A stretch of DNA of 64,000 nt from assembly GCA_003022435.1 (NCBI GenBank), contig PXUA01000013.1, forward strand, positions 16,468 to 80,467, given 5' to 3'. Position numbers and translations under genes: made by a program. The notes under the pieces were generated by a model, which saw only the letters and a list, made by a program, of their open reading frames with translations, had not been told where the DNA came from and did no database searches. Of this stretch, positions 1-8,589 are shown one piece after another (position 1 is the stretch's first letter; the number at the start of each line of letters is the position of its first letter). The stretch comes from Bacteroidetes bacterium SW_9_63_38 (GTDB lineage Bacteria > Bacteroidota > Rhodothermia > Rhodothermales > Salinibacteraceae).

Positions 1-356
1 CGGTTACCCAGGCAGCGCAGATTCTCCGAGAGCATGTGAACTTCTTCATTCAGCTCGATGAGGAGCCAGAGCCGGTCGTTGAAGAGCAAGAGGTCGACGA
101 GGAGGTCAAGCGCATTCGGGAGCTGCTTGCGCAGCCGGTCGACGAGTTGGACCTGTCGGTGCGCTCGCACAACTGCCTGAAGGCGGCGAGCATCAAAACG
201 ATTGGGGACCTGGTGCGCCGTGAGGAAGACGAGATGCTCAAGTTTCGAAACTTCGGCCGGAAGTCGCTCCAGGAGCTTGTCGAGGTACTGGACGAGCGCG
301 GCCTTCACTTCGGCATGGACGTGGAAGAGTACCTGGAAGAGAAGAAGACCAGCTAA
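1..356 (+). CDS. rpoA: DNA-directed RNA polymerase alpha subunit, C-terminal part (5' end outside window)
   Basis: This is the C-terminal part of the RNA polymerase alpha subunit. The open frame enters the window at its left edge (codons begin at position 3) and runs to a TAA at 354-356. The visible residues cover the end of the N-terminal domain ([12 protein letters not shown]), an acidic linker ([17 protein letters not shown]), and the alpha-CTD with its helix-hairpin-helix signature ([16 protein letters not shown], then [16 protein letters not shown] residues). In this family the CTD binds UP elements and activators. rplQ follows about 100 bp downstream in the usual ribosomal-operon order. 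The internal Met codon at 36 is not the real start. Confidence 0.96.
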   Translation, partial: VTQAAQILREHVNFFIQLDEEPEPVVEEQEVDEEVKRIRELLAQPVDELDLSVRSHNCLKAASIKTIGDLVRREEDEMLKFRNFGRKSLQELVEVLDERGLHFGMDVEEYLEEKKTS

Positions 357-460
357 CTGCTTCGTGAGTCCGGCCGGTCGGAGGGGCGTTCTCGACGACC
401 GAATCAGTCCCCCACGTTCCGCCTGTTGCACACTATTCTAAATCCGTTTCCGCAGAGCAT

Positions 461-1006
461 ATGCGACATCGAAAGAAGGGAAACAAGATTGGACGCACGT
501 CGCCACACCGCAAGCGCACGCTACAGGCGTTGTCGAATGCGTTGATTGAGAACAAAAAGATCACGACGACGGTGGCGAAGGCGAAGGAATTGCGCCCGTT
601 TGTGGAGCCGCTCATCACTCGGGCGAAGGACGACACCGAGCATAGTCGTCGCCAGGTTTTTCGCCACCTCCAGAACAAGGAAATGGTGAGCGTACTCTTT
701 GATGAAGTGGCCGAGCGCGTCGGCAATCGGCCCGGCGGATACACGCGGATCATTCAGCTCGGCCAGCGGTCGGGCGACGGGGCGGAGATGGCACTTGTGG
801 AGCTTGTAGACTACAACGATGTGAAGCCGACAGGCTCCAGCAGCGGGTCGTCCGGCGGTACTCGCCGCGGTGGCGGGAAGGGCCGTCGGGACACATCGTC
901 CGATGAGGCCTCCGCCGAGGCTGAAGAGGAGGCGGTCGGCTCCACTGCTGAGGAAGCAGATGCCTCCGACGAGGACGACGAGAACGATGACGAGGCAGAA
1001 AAGTAG
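461..1006 (+). CDS. rplQ: 50S ribosomal protein L17 with acidic C-terminal extension
   Basis: Large-subunit ribosomal protein L17. It opens with the family signature [19 protein letters not shown] and continues with the conserved core ([21 protein letters not shown], then RPGGYTRI), which ends near residue 125. A tail of about 55 residues follows, first Gly/Arg/Ser-rich ([17 protein letters not shown]) and then almost purely acidic with Ala ([10 protein letters not shown] up to [12 protein letters not shown]). At 181 residues it is longer than the usual 115-160 of the family. The acidic tail fits high-salt adaptation. It is the last gene of the ribosomal operon and is followed by a terminator hairpin at 1043-1078. 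Confidence 0.97.
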   Translation: MRHRKKGNKIGRTSPHRKRTLQALSNALIENKKITTTVAKAKELRPFVEPLITRAKDDTEHSRRQVFRHLQNKEMVSVLFDEVAERVGNRPGGYTRIIQLGQRSGDGAEMALVELVDYNDVKPTGSSSGSSGGTRRGGGKGRRDTSSDEASAEAEEEAVGSTAEEADASDEDDENDDEAEK

Positions 1007-1042
1007 GCTGACATCCGTCTGTCACATACGGTTAGTGCTCAG

Positions 1043-1078
1043 AGTGAGGTGCCGGATTCTCGGGGCCTCACTTTTTTG
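1043..1078 (+). terminator. Rho-independent terminator after rplQ
   Basis: The stem AGTGAGG (1043-1049) pairs with CCTCACT (1066-1072), with extra CCG/CGG pairing inside, and runs straight into six T residues. It lies 37 bp after the rplQ stop and closes the rpoA-rplQ operon. Confidence 0.85.
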
Positions 1079-1294
1079 TTTGGGTGGGGCGGATCGAAGA
1101 GGGCCGACCCCACCGTTTTATTCTGGATCATAAACTGCCGGCGTCCGGGAGGGGGGCGGTGACAACCACGCCCGACGACGAAATCCACGGAGGTTCCTCC
1201 ATGCTCGTTTCTACCGTATGGGAAACCTGTGAAATGACACAACCTTAAAGTATACGACGGTTCAACGCTTCCTCGCGTCAATCTCTTCAGGTGG

Positions 1295-3535
1295 ATGATA
1301 CAGGCATCGGCAGTCCCAGAGAAGGAAGACATTGACGTTGACGAGCAGTTTCACAACCAACTCGAAGAGCTTCTTCGCCTATGTCGGGAGCACCTTCCGT
1401 CGGTCGACGAAGACATGGTCCGTCGTGCCTTTCGGCTCAGCTACTGGGCCCATCGCAACGACTGGCGTGAATCTGGAGAGCGGTATATCAGTCATCCGCT
1501 GTCGGTCGCGATAATCGTGGCGCGGGACATCGGGCTCGATGACATCAGCGTGGCGGCGGCGCTTCTGCACGATGTTGTGGAGGACACCGAGCTTTCCCTG
1601 GACCTTATCCGGGAAGAGTTTGGAGACACGATGGAGAACATTACTGACGGCCTCACGAAGATCAGCGGCGTGTTCGACAGTCGCGAGCTCGGCCAGGCTG
1701 AGAACGTGCGCAAGCTCATGCTCTCGATGGCGACAGACCTCCGCGTTATCCTGGTGAAGTTTGCGGACCGGCTCCACAACATGCGGACGATTGAGGCGCT
1801 GCCGAAGAAGAAGCAGATGAAGAAGGCCAGCGAAACGCAGGATCTCTTCGCGCCGCTGGCCCACCGCTTCGGGCTGTTCAGCATCAAGAGCGAGCTTCAG
1901 GATCTGTCCTTCAAGATCCTTAATCCGGACACCTACGAGCATATCGTGTCGACCCTGGAGGAGATGGCCGAGGAGCGAGAGGCGTACATCGCGGAATTTA
2001 TTGAGCCGCTAGAAGAGCGGCTGGAAGAGGAAGGGTATGAGTTTGACGTGTATGGGCGGGTGAAGAATGTCTACTCCATCCACCGCAAGATGAAGCGGAA
2101 GAATAAGCCGATCGGTGAGATCTACGACATCTTTGCGATCAGGGTGGTGCTGCAAGACGGTGGCAAGAAGGGAAAAGAGGACTGCTGGCGGGTCTACTCG
2201 CTCGTGACGGATCTGTATAAGCCCCTCCCCGAGCGTTTTCGAGACTTTATCTCTGTGCCGAAGTCCAACGGGTATCAGAGTCTGCACACCACCGTCTTCG
2301 GACCGGAGGGGCGGCGTGTCGAGGTGCAGATTCGGACGCAGGAGATGCACGAAGTGGCTGAGCGGGGGGTGGCGGCACACTGGAAGTACAAGGAGGGCAC
2401 CGAGAACGTTGACGAGGAAATGGAGCAGTTCCTGGAGTGGGTACGGGATCTGCTCGAAAACCCCGAGCCCGACGAAGCGACGGAGTTCGTCAAGGAGTTT
2501 CGTCTCAACCTGTACGACGAGGAGATCTACGTCTTCACGCCGCAGGGCGACCTGATGACGCTGCCGCAGGGGGCGACGCCGGTCGACTTTGCGTTCAAAG
2601 TGCACACTGAGGTCGGCATGCAGTGCATTGGGGCGAAAGTGAACGGAAAGATGGTGCCCCTGTCCCACGAACTCGCCAGCGGCGATCAGGTCGAAGTCAT
2701 TACCTCGAAGAAACAGCAGCCGAATCCCGACTGGATCAATTTCGTCGTCACCCACAAGGCGCGGAGCCGCATCCGGCAGTGGACTAATGAGGAGCGTCGC
2801 AAGGCGGTGGAGTTGGGCAAAGAGATTTGGGACAAAGAGAAGGACCAGGCCAACCTCGAAATCAGCGATCAGGACCTGCAGGAGGTGGCGCACGAGCTGA
2901 AATTTCCGGATCTCCAGCAGCTCTTTTACGAAATCGGGAAGGGCCTCTACGATCCAGGGGAGCTGGTGGATGTCATTAAGGGCGACACCCAGAAAGAACA
3001 GGAAGAGGAGGAGGAAGAAGACGATGAAGCCCTTAAGGAACGGTTTGAGCGTTTTCTGGACTCGGCGCAGGAGTCGACCAAGCAGACGCTCGTGATTAAC
3101 GGGGAGGTTCAAAAGGACTTGGCGGTCAACTACGCCTCCTGCTGCAATCCCATTCCCGGCGACGAGGTGTTCGGCTTCGTGAGTCGGACCGGAACGATCA
3201 ACATTCACCGTTCGAACTGTCGGAATGCGTCCGACCTGCTGGTGAACCAGTCCGACCGGATTTTGGAGGTCGACTGGAGCCACCAGAAAGACGTGCAATT
3301 CGTTGCGGCCCTTCGGTTGATGGGAGAGGACCGCGTCGGGATGGTGAACGACATCACGACGGTGATCTCAAAGAATCTCAAGACTAATATCCGGTCGCTG
3401 ACGATCGACACGGAGGACGGGATCTTTTCGGGAACGATCATGCTCCACGTGTCCGACCTAGAGCACCTGCAGCGTCTGATGGAGCGTCTTAAGCGCATCG
3501 ACGGAATTCACGGCGTGTACCGATTTGAAGAGTAG
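1295..3535 (+). CDS. rel: Bifunctional (p)ppGpp synthetase/hydrolase (RelA/SpoT family)
   Basis: Makes and degrades the alarmone (p)ppGpp. Domains in order are: HD hydrolase (about residues 45-200) with the intact motif LLHDVVEDT and KFADRLHNMRT; synthetase (about 240-400) with YGRVKNVYSIHRKM, RFRDFISVPKSNGYQSLHTT and VEVQIRTQEMHEVAERGVAAHWKYK; TGS (EEIYVFTPQGDLMTLPQGATPVDFA); a Cys-containing region (NYASCCNPIPGDEVFGF); and a C-terminal ACT domain (RVGMVNDITTVI). The preserved HD motif indicates hydrolase activity, so this is the Rel/SpoT type rather than monofunctional RelA. The length of 746 residues is normal. A Glu-rich linker (QEEEEEEDDE) lies between the TGS and Cys regions. It is a single gene after the ribosomal operon. 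The ATG at 1295 leaves a usual-length N-terminus. Confidence 0.95.
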   Translation: MIQASAVPEKEDIDVDEQFHNQLEELLRLCREHLPSVDEDMVRRAFRLSYWAHRNDWRESGERYISHPLSVAIIVARDIGLDDISVAAALLHDVVEDTELSLDLIREEFGDTMENITDGLTKISGVFDSRELGQAENVRKLMLSMATDLRVILVKFADRLHNMRTIEALPKKKQMKKASETQDLFAPLAHRFGLFSIKSELQDLSFKILNPDTYEHIVSTLEEMAEEREAYIAEFIEPLEERLEEEGYEFDVYGRVKNVYSIHRKMKRKNKPIGEIYDIFAIRVVLQDGGKKGKEDCWRVYSLVTDLYKPLPERFRDFISVPKSNGYQSLHTTVFGPEGRRVEVQIRTQEMHEVAERGVAAHWKYKEGTENVDEEMEQFLEWVRDLLENPEPDEATEFVKEFRLNLYDEEIYVFTPQGDLMTLPQGATPVDFAFKVHTEVGMQCIGAKVNGKMVPLSHELASGDQVEVITSKKQQPNPDWINFVVTHKARSRIRQWTNEERRKAVELGKEIWDKEKDQANLEISDQDLQEVAHELKFPDLQQLFYEIGKGLYDPGELVDVIKGDTQKEQEEEEEEDDEALKERFERFLDSAQESTKQTLVINGEVQKDLAVNYASCCNPIPGDEVFGFVSRTGTINIHRSNCRNASDLLVNQSDRILEVDWSHQKDVQFVAALRLMGEDRVGMVNDITTVISKNLKTNIRSLTIDTEDGIFSGTIMLHVSDLEHLQRLMERLKRIDGIHGVYRFEE

Positions 3536-3704
3536 GGCCATGTGAAAAGGGCTGCGCGCGTTTGGCTGGTGCCTTGGGAGACTCCTTACACGGAGTACGG
3601 AGGGGGCTGGATACCCCCTGCCGCGCGGAGAGACGGGAGGCGCACCTTCCTCGATTCACCGGTCCGTCCCGTTTGTTCTTATTCAATGACTGCACCAAGC
3701 CGCC

Positions 3705-4085
3705 ATGTCTGATCGAACGGAGACGCTTACGAAGAAAGATGTTGCCCGGCGCGTGGCTGAAAAGATGGATTGTCCATTATACAAGGCCAAGCCCTGGGTG
3801 CGGGCGGTATTGATGGCAATGGGGGATCTGCTGGTGGAGGCCGATCCCGAGCGCCGACTGGAGCTCCGCGACTTCGGTGTCTTTGAGGTGAAGAAAACCA
3901 AGGCGAAGCCGACGGCGCGCAATCCGCAGACAAATGAGACGGTGTTCGTTCCCAGTCGCCGGAAGACGCACTTCAAGCCCGGCAAGCGAATTCGCGAAGT
4001 ACTGAAAACACCGCTCCGGGAACTGGGGTATTCGGTGCCGGAGGGAAGTGCCGACGAGCCGGACGAGGCCGATGGCGACGAGTAA
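3705..4085 (+). CDS. HU/IHF-family DNA-binding protein
   Basis: A small nucleoid protein of the HU/IHF superfamily, 126 residues. The start TLTKKDVARRVAEKMD matches the N-terminal dimerisation helices. LELRDFGVFEVKKTKAKPTARNPQTNE is the typical beta-arm segment: the RDFGVF turn, then the RNPQT tip that inserts into the minor groove. The tail is acidic (DEPDEADGDE). It starts at the ATG after GCCGCC at 3705, and ruvX follows closely. Whether it is a general HU or a dedicated paralogue cannot be told from sequence. Confidence 0.9.
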   Translation: MSDRTETLTKKDVARRVAEKMDCPLYKAKPWVRAVLMAMGDLLVEADPERRLELRDFGVFEVKKTKAKPTARNPQTNETVFVPSRRKTHFKPGKRIREVLKTPLRELGYSVPEGSADEPDEADGDE

Positions 4086-4177
4086 GCGTCTTGGTTTGGC
4101 CAGGCATTCCCAGTCCTTTGGGGGTGGGCGTCGAGGGGCTTTGCTCCGCTGGACCCGTTCCATCCACTGTTTTCGTC

Positions 4178-4615
4178 GTGCCTGTGGCTGCACTGGACTC
4201 ACCCTCTCGGATTGTCGGGGCAGATGTCGGTACCAAGCGCGTCGGCCTCGCCACGTCCGATCCGCTTCGACTCTTTGCGCAAGTGGAAGGCACGTACCCG
4301 CCCGACGAGGCCCTTGATACGATTGCGTCACTCAACGACGAGGAAGGGATTGAGGTTATAGTCGTGGGATGGCCGCTCACGGAGGCGGGCGAAGAGGGAG
4401 AGGCGACCGAGATGGTGGAGGGATTCGTAGAGCGCCTATGTGAGACTCTCGGCCCCGTGCCTGTAGAGCGTCGCGACGAGCGGTACACCTCGGAAATGGC
4501 CAAGGATTTGTTGCGGCGGGCCGGCGTTTCGCAGCCGGGGCGGTACGACAAGGGACGCGTCGACGCCGCGGCCGCCGCCGTGATTCTCCAAGACTACCTC
4601 GATAGCAGGTCGTAG
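4178..4615 (+). CDS. ruvX: RuvX/YqgF family putative Holliday junction resolvase (pre-16S rRNA nuclease)
   Basis: RNase H-fold protein of the YqgF/RuvX family, linked to 16S rRNA 5'-end maturation and proposed Holliday junction resolution. Family motifs are IVGADVGTKRVGLATSD at the N-terminus (catalytic Asp), VVGWPLTEAGEEGE, VPVERRDERYTSEMA, and the C-terminal GRVDAAAAAVILQDYLDS with a conserved Asp. The open frame extends upstream to an ATG at 4091, but those 29 residues are not family-like. The GTG at 4178 gives 145 residues, the normal size. It converges on the DUF72 gene, with only 10 bp between the stop codons. Confidence 0.9.
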   Translation: MPVAALDSPSRIVGADVGTKRVGLATSDPLRLFAQVEGTYPPDEALDTIASLNDEEGIEVIVVGWPLTEAGEEGEATEMVEGFVERLCETLGPVPVERRDERYTSEMAKDLLRRAGVSQPGRYDKGRVDAAAAAVILQDYLDSRS

Positions 4616-4625
4616 TTCTTGAGGG

Positions 4626-5681
4626 TTAAGCGCCCTGTCGCTTTTCCTCCTCGTCCAGAATTCGGTGGGCGATGGTGCGTGCCAGATCAGGCGCGTTGCC
4701 CCAGGCCCGGTTGTTGGCAATCAGGTTGAGGGTGGCATTGGCCGCGTCGGCCCGGTAGGCGAGGGCCGTGGCGTCGAGCACCATGTCGTGGGCCTGCTCG
4801 GTCTCGCTGAGCTCCGGGGTGGGGGCGTCGAACGGGTACGCTTGGGCGTAGGCATCCGCGTACTTCACGTCGCGGGGCGTGAGCAGCCGTGACACCACTT
4901 GGTCGTTGGCCGCCGTGAAGCGCTCGCCACACGTTGCCCACTGCTCGCGAATGGCGGGCAGCCACGTCCAGTGGCTGAACACGTGTCCCAGCCCCCGGGC
5001 GGCGAGCCAGTCGAAGTAGTTGGGCGAGAGCAGGTGCTCGGACCGCAGCTCCAGGTGCATCTGCGCGTCGTTCGGCAGGGCCGTAAAGAAATCGTCGAGC
5101 TGCTGCACGTTGGCGTCCGGCGACGGGCTGTCGGCCACGCGCTGGTACTCCTGCTGGAAGATGAGGCCCGACAGCCGGTCGCTCAGAAGCTCCACGGCGG
5201 GCTTGTGGAACGTCTCGATGTAGGCCTCGACATCCAGAAAATCGGGGTTGTCGATGAACTCGCCCTTCCGCCGGATCGACCGGGCAAAGAATTTCTGGGG
5301 GGCTTTCAGCAAAAAGGACGCGTCGTCCGGGGCGTGGTCGAGGTAGTTGGAGAGCACGAAGTAGTTGGAGGAGGCCTCGCCGTCTTCGAGCAGGGGCCGG
5401 TAGAAGGTGAAGTCCAACTCGAGCACCTCGAAGTGCTCGAAGTATGTATGCACCGACTCGATGGGCACCTGTCGTTCCTCGTACTTCTGGCCCTGCAGGG
5501 TGCGGGTGCGGGAGGACACGCGGTCGGCGTAGTCGGCTTCCGGGTAGATTTGGCCGATCCAGCCGGCGTAGCGGTCGCTGGCCGTCCCGAAGCGGACGTG
5601 GGGATGGATGCCGCGCAGGTCGTAGTTGTCGATGGCCGTCCGGCGGTCGGCCATCGGACGGTTCGGGGAGGGCGTGGTCAT
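4626..5681 (-). CDS. DUF72 (YecE-like) family protein
   Basis: A DUF72 protein, a TIM-barrel family whose biochemical role is not established. Recognisable segments are HPHVRFGTASDRYAGWIGQIYPE at the N-terminus, VLELDFTFYRPL, FLLKAPQKFFARS, and HVFSHWTWLPAIREQW in the second half. The frame is open from 5735, but that start would overlap the upstream HIT gene. The ATG at 5681 (MTTPSPNRPMADRR) leaves a 19 bp gap and is preferred, giving 351 residues. It is co-directional with the HIT gene and probably cotranscribed with it. Confidence 0.85.
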   Translation of the reverse strand: MTTPSPNRPMADRRTAIDNYDLRGIHPHVRFGTASDRYAGWIGQIYPEADYADRVSSRTRTLQGQKYEERQVPIESVHTYFEHFEVLELDFTFYRPLLEDGEASSNYFVLSNYLDHAPDDASFLLKAPQKFFARSIRRKGEFIDNPDFLDVEAYIETFHKPAVELLSDRLSGLIFQQEYQRVADSPSPDANVQQLDDFFTALPNDAQMHLELRSEHLLSPNYFDWLAARGLGHVFSHWTWLPAIREQWATCGERFTAANDQVVSRLLTPRDVKYADAYAQAYPFDAPTPELSETEQAHDMVLDATALAYRADAANATLNLIANNRAWGNAPDLARTIAHRILDEEEKRQGA

Positions 5682-5700
5682 GGAAGGGCAGCAGGGGACG

Positions 5701-6225
5701 TTAGCGGGAGGCGGAAGAGGACGCGTCGTCGTCAATGACGGCGCGGAGTTTGTCGTAGGTGGTCGAGAGGTCTTCGGGAAGGACCCGCGTCTCGGCGGTC
5801 GTGGACATAAAGTTGGTGTCGCCGGTCCAACGAGGCACGACGTGCACGTGCATGTGCTCGGGGATGCCCGCCCCCGCCGCGGCGCCCAGGTTCATGCCGA
5901 CATTGACCCCCTCGGGAGAGAGCGTTGCCTCCAGCCATCCGATACAGCGGCCGATGGTGGTGGCGATTGCGGTCTGCTCCGCCGCGGTGAGGACCCGATA
6001 TGTGTCCACCTCGCGGTACGGGACGATTAGCAGATGGCCGTTGTTGTAGGGGTACAGGTTCATGATGACGAAGACCTGCTCGCCGCGCCATAGGATGAGG
6101 TTTTCGGGGTCGTTGTCTTCCTCCAGCAACTGCGTAAAAATGGAGGCGGTGTCGGAGGGGGGAGGCGTGCGGTCTGCGGCCTCGGCCACGTACTCCGACC
6201 GCCAGGGGCTCCACATTCGATCCAT
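5701..6225 (-). CDS. HIT family hydrolase/phosphorylase
   Basis: A histidine-triad nucleotide-binding protein of 174 residues. The signature HMHVHVVPRW (H-x-H-x-H) is near residue 125. Other family segments are NLYPYNNGHLLIVPYREV and GVNVGMNLGAAAGAGIPEH. The opening MDRMWSPWRSEYV is typical of the bacterial/mycobacterial HIT subgroup related to Ap4A phosphorylases. The likely substrates are dinucleoside polyphosphates or nucleoside phosphoramidates, but the exact one is unknown. It is divergent from the PHP gene at 6346, with a shared 120 bp promoter region. Confidence 0.9.
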   Translation of the reverse strand: MDRMWSPWRSEYVAEAADRTPPPSDTASIFTQLLEEDNDPENLILWRGEQVFVIMNLYPYNNGHLLIVPYREVDTYRVLTAAEQTAIATTIGRCIGWLEATLSPEGVNVGMNLGAAAGAGIPEHMHVHVVPRWTGDTNFMSTTAETRVLPEDLSTTYDKLRAVIDDDASSSASR

Positions 6226-6345
6226 CGATCATAGGGAATTCGTCGCAAAGAACGGAGAAGGACGACAGTCATAGCGTAAACTCAGGGCGTGTAGTGCAGT
6301 TCGGTAGTACCGAGCGCATTTTTCCGTCCTGAGCCGAGTTGTGAA

Positions 6346-7188
6346 ATGCCCCGACCGAGTGACGAGTCCCCCGTCTATGCCGACCTGCACACCCACACGT
6401 TGTGCTCCGACGGTACCAAGTCCCCCTCCGCCCTCGTGGCGGCCGCCGATGCACGGGGCCTCCAAGGGCTTGCCGTCACCGACCACGACACGGTCGCGGG
6501 CGTGGCCGAGGCCCAGCGGACGGCGGAACGAGGGCCGGATGTCATTCCGGGCGTCGAACTCAGTGCCGCGCTGGAGGACGACGAAGTCCACCTCCTGGCG
6601 TACGGCATCGATCCGACGCACGAGGCGTTGCAGGACCATCTGCAATGGATGCGCGACGCGCGACGCCGACGGGCCCAGAAGATGATCGAGCAACTGCGGG
6701 GACACGGGCTTTCGATTCCAGAGGACGCGCTGTCGGCGCAAGAGGGAGGCGCGTCGGCCGTGGGGCGTCCCCACGTGGCCGCCGTCCTGGTAGCCGAAGG
6801 GCACGTGGACACGACGCGGGAGGCCTTCGAACAGTACCTGGGGCGCGATGGGCTGGGCTTCGTAGCCAAGCCTCGGGTCCCGGCGGCCGACGTGCTGGCG
6901 CTGGTACACCGCGTTGGCGGAATTGGGGTGCTAGCCCATCCGGGCGATTGGATGAGCAGCCGACACCTTCGGCGGCTCGTGCACGCAGGGCTCGACGGCA
7001 TTGAGGTGCACCATCCCTCGCATCGCCCGTCTCTTGCCATGTACTACCGGCGGCAAGCCGACGGTCACGACCTCATTGTCACCGGCGGCTCCGACTATCA
7101 TGGGCGCACGGAGCGGGAGGAACGCCACTTCGGCGCGACTGGGATGTCCGAGCCCGAGTGGGAACGATTCCGGGCGGCGCTCGCGTAA
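6346..7188 (+). CDS. PHP-domain metal-dependent phosphoesterase (YciV/RNase AM-like)
   Basis: A PHP phosphoesterase of 280 residues with a complete set of metal-binding motifs: [12 protein letters not shown] at the N-terminus, [35 protein letters not shown] and the C-terminal TGGSDYHG. The pattern matches the YciV/TrpH subgroup, whose studied members are 3',5'-nucleoside bisphosphate phosphatases or 5'-3' exonucleases acting on RNA ends. It is cytoplasmic, with no signal peptide or membrane segment. It lies 40 bp upstream of ribH on the same strand, so the two may be cotranscribed. Confidence 0.9.
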   Translation: MPRPSDESPVYADLHTHTLCSDGTKSPSALVAAADARGLQGLAVTDHDTVAGVAEAQRTAERGPDVIPGVELSAALEDDEVHLLAYGIDPTHEALQDHLQWMRDARRRRAQKMIEQLRGHGLSIPEDALSAQEGGASAVGRPHVAAVLVAEGHVDTTREAFEQYLGRDGLGFVAKPRVPAADVLALVHRVGGIGVLAHPGDWMSSRHLRRLVHAGLDGIEVHHPSHRPSLAMYYRRQADGHDLIVTGGSDYHGRTEREERHFGATGMSEPEWERFRAALA

Positions 7189-7228
7189 CAGCCCCGCTTA
7201 TTTTTATCGGTCAAGCCTGCAGGCCCCC

Positions 7229-7696
7229 ATGCCCACATACCTGGAAGGAGATCTCGTCGTTGAGGACGACCAGCAGTTTGCGATTATCGTCGGCCGCTTC
7301 AACGAGTTCATCACGGACGAAATGCTGGAGGGGGCCCTCGACACCCTTCGCCGCCACGGGGCCGACATGGACGCCGTCACCGTTGTGCATGTGCCGGGCT
7401 CGCTCGAAATTCCTGTTGTTGCTCAGAAGTGCGCACGGTCCGGCGACTACGATGCTGTAATCTGCATCGGCGCAGTAATCCGCGGAGCGACCGATCACTT
7501 CGACTACGTGTGCTCCGGGGTGTCCAGCGGCACGATGCAGGCCTCCCTGGATACGGAGGTGCCGGTCATTTTCGGGGTCATCACGACCGACACCATTCAG
7601 CAAGCCATTGAGCGGGCGGGCACCAAGGCCGGAAACAAGGGCAGCGATGCCGCCGCCACGGCCATCGAGATGGCCAACCTAATGGGAGAGCTGTAG
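7229..7696 (+). CDS. ribH: 6,7-dimethyl-8-ribityllumazine synthase
   Basis: Lumazine synthase condenses 5-amino-6-ribitylaminouracil with dihydroxybutanone phosphate in riboflavin synthesis. Motifs are [49 protein letters not shown] (catalytic His), and [26 protein letters not shown]. The reading frame is open further upstream through the PHP gene's end. The ATG at 7229 ([10 protein letters not shown]) is family-like and gives 155 residues, the normal size. No FMN riboswitch was recognised upstream. Other rib genes are not in the window. Confidence 0.96.
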   Translation: MPTYLEGDLVVEDDQQFAIIVGRFNEFITDEMLEGALDTLRRHGADMDAVTVVHVPGSLEIPVVAQKCARSGDYDAVICIGAVIRGATDHFDYVCSGVSSGTMQASLDTEVPVIFGVITTDTIQQAIERAGTKAGNKGSDAAATAIEMANLMGEL

Positions 7697-7803
7697 GGTA
7701 AGGCGGACCCGTCCATTGAAAGTTCACGCCCCGCGACGGGGAAGGCATGAAACGTATCGGTCAGAATTTTCGTCATAGAGAGCAGAGTAATAGAGGCTTT
7801 CAT

Positions 7804-7878
7804 GGTGGACGTAGCTCAGTCGGTTAGAGCGCCAGGTTGTGGTCCTGGAGGCCGTGGGTTCAAATCCCACCGTTCACC
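7804..7878 (+). tRNA. tRNA-His (anticodon GTG)
   Basis: A complete cloverleaf. The acceptor GTGGACG pairs with CGTTCAC, with one G-U pair. The anticodon stem CCAGG/CCTGG carries the loop TTGTGGT, and the T-arm is GTGGG TTCAAAT CCCAC. An extra G at 7804 pairs with the discriminator C at 7878, the tRNA-His hallmark. The 3' CCA is not encoded. Confidence 0.95.
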
Positions 7879-7923
7879 CTTTTTCAGCACGGGCGCTGGA
7901 GATTGGTGCCGGAGACTTTTCGT

Positions 7924-7998
7924 GCCGCGTTCGTCTAGCCTGGTCCAGGACGCCGGCTTTTCACGCCGGTAACACGGGTTCAAATCCCGTACGCGGTA
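7924..7998 (+). tRNA. tRNA-Glu (anticodon TTC)
   Basis: The acceptor GCCGCGT pairs with ACGCGGT, with a G1-U72 wobble, and the discriminator is A. The anticodon stem CCGGC/GCCGG carries the loop TTTTCAC, giving anticodon TTC. The T-arm is ACGGG TTCAAAT CCCGT. It lies 45 bp after tRNA-His and is followed by a terminator, so the two form one transcription unit. CCA is not encoded. Confidence 0.95.
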
Positions 7999-8020
7999 CA
8001 TTTTGTTACGCGCATTACAG

Positions 8021-8052
8021 GACCTCGGAGGATGCGCTCCGAGGTCTTTTTT
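8021..8052 (+). terminator. Rho-independent terminator after the tRNA pair
   Basis: A perfect 10 bp stem, GACCTCGGAG (8021-8030) with CTCCGAGGTC (8037-8046), a six-base loop and a run of six T residues. It is among the clearest terminators in the window. Confidence 0.93.
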
Positions 8053-8338
8053 GGTTCGGAGCGGAGGCTGGGGATGAGAATCGGGCTGAGCCTCCCGAAT
8101 TGCTCCGACGTAGTCGCGAGAAGAGGTCCAATTCTGCCATCATAGGCCCCGAATCGTCTCTGTAGAACCTGTCCTTATCGTGCAGCGCCGGTATAGAAGG
8201 GTTTACAACCGGACGAATTCTCGTTTCAGGCCGCAACTGAGGGCGCTGGCCGGTTCCAGCTGGCGTTTGTAGACGGATAGCGGCGCGGTCGGCCGGTTGT
8301 GCTTTGAACTGTCCGGCACTGATTTTATCTTGATCAAA

Positions 8339-8356
8339 GCCTTTTCTTGAAAAGGC
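8339..8356. promoter_or_regulatory. Perfect 8+8 bp palindrome in the leader region of the pseudokinase gene
   Basis: GCCTTTTC-TT-GAAAAGGC lies in the 8053-8589 intergenic stretch, which is otherwise featureless and locally A/T-rich. No T-run follows, so it is more likely a protein-binding site than a terminator. It lies about 230 bp upstream of the start at 8590. The function is inferred from symmetry alone. Confidence 0.35.
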
Positions 8357-8589
8357 ATAGCTTTTGGTGTAACATTCCCCTGTCGGGTGAAGAGAAACGA
8401 GAGCACTCTTGTCTCCGGCATCCGTACTAGGGGTCAGTCAAGCCGAAAGTGTCGAGTGCCGAATTGAGAAGGATGCTTCGATGGGTGCCCCCAACGGGCT
8501 GAAGGGCATTATCAATCCGTGCTCCCCTCGACACAGCTTGATGCACCACTAGATCGACGGCACGATCATCAACGTCAGGATCACCCGCT

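Noticed and set aside
1031..1050. TTAGTGCTCAGAGTGAG resembling half of a CIRCE operator
   Set aside because: The spacing and second half do not match, and it forms the left arm of the rplQ terminator.
2009..3298. 429-codon open frame antisense to the rel gene
   Set aside because: The sense strand encodes TGS, synthetase and ACT motifs; the antisense product has no domain pattern.
7804..8052. tRNA-associated attachment site for an integrated element
   Set aside because: No direct repeat of a tRNA 3' end, integrase or phage gene was seen nearby.
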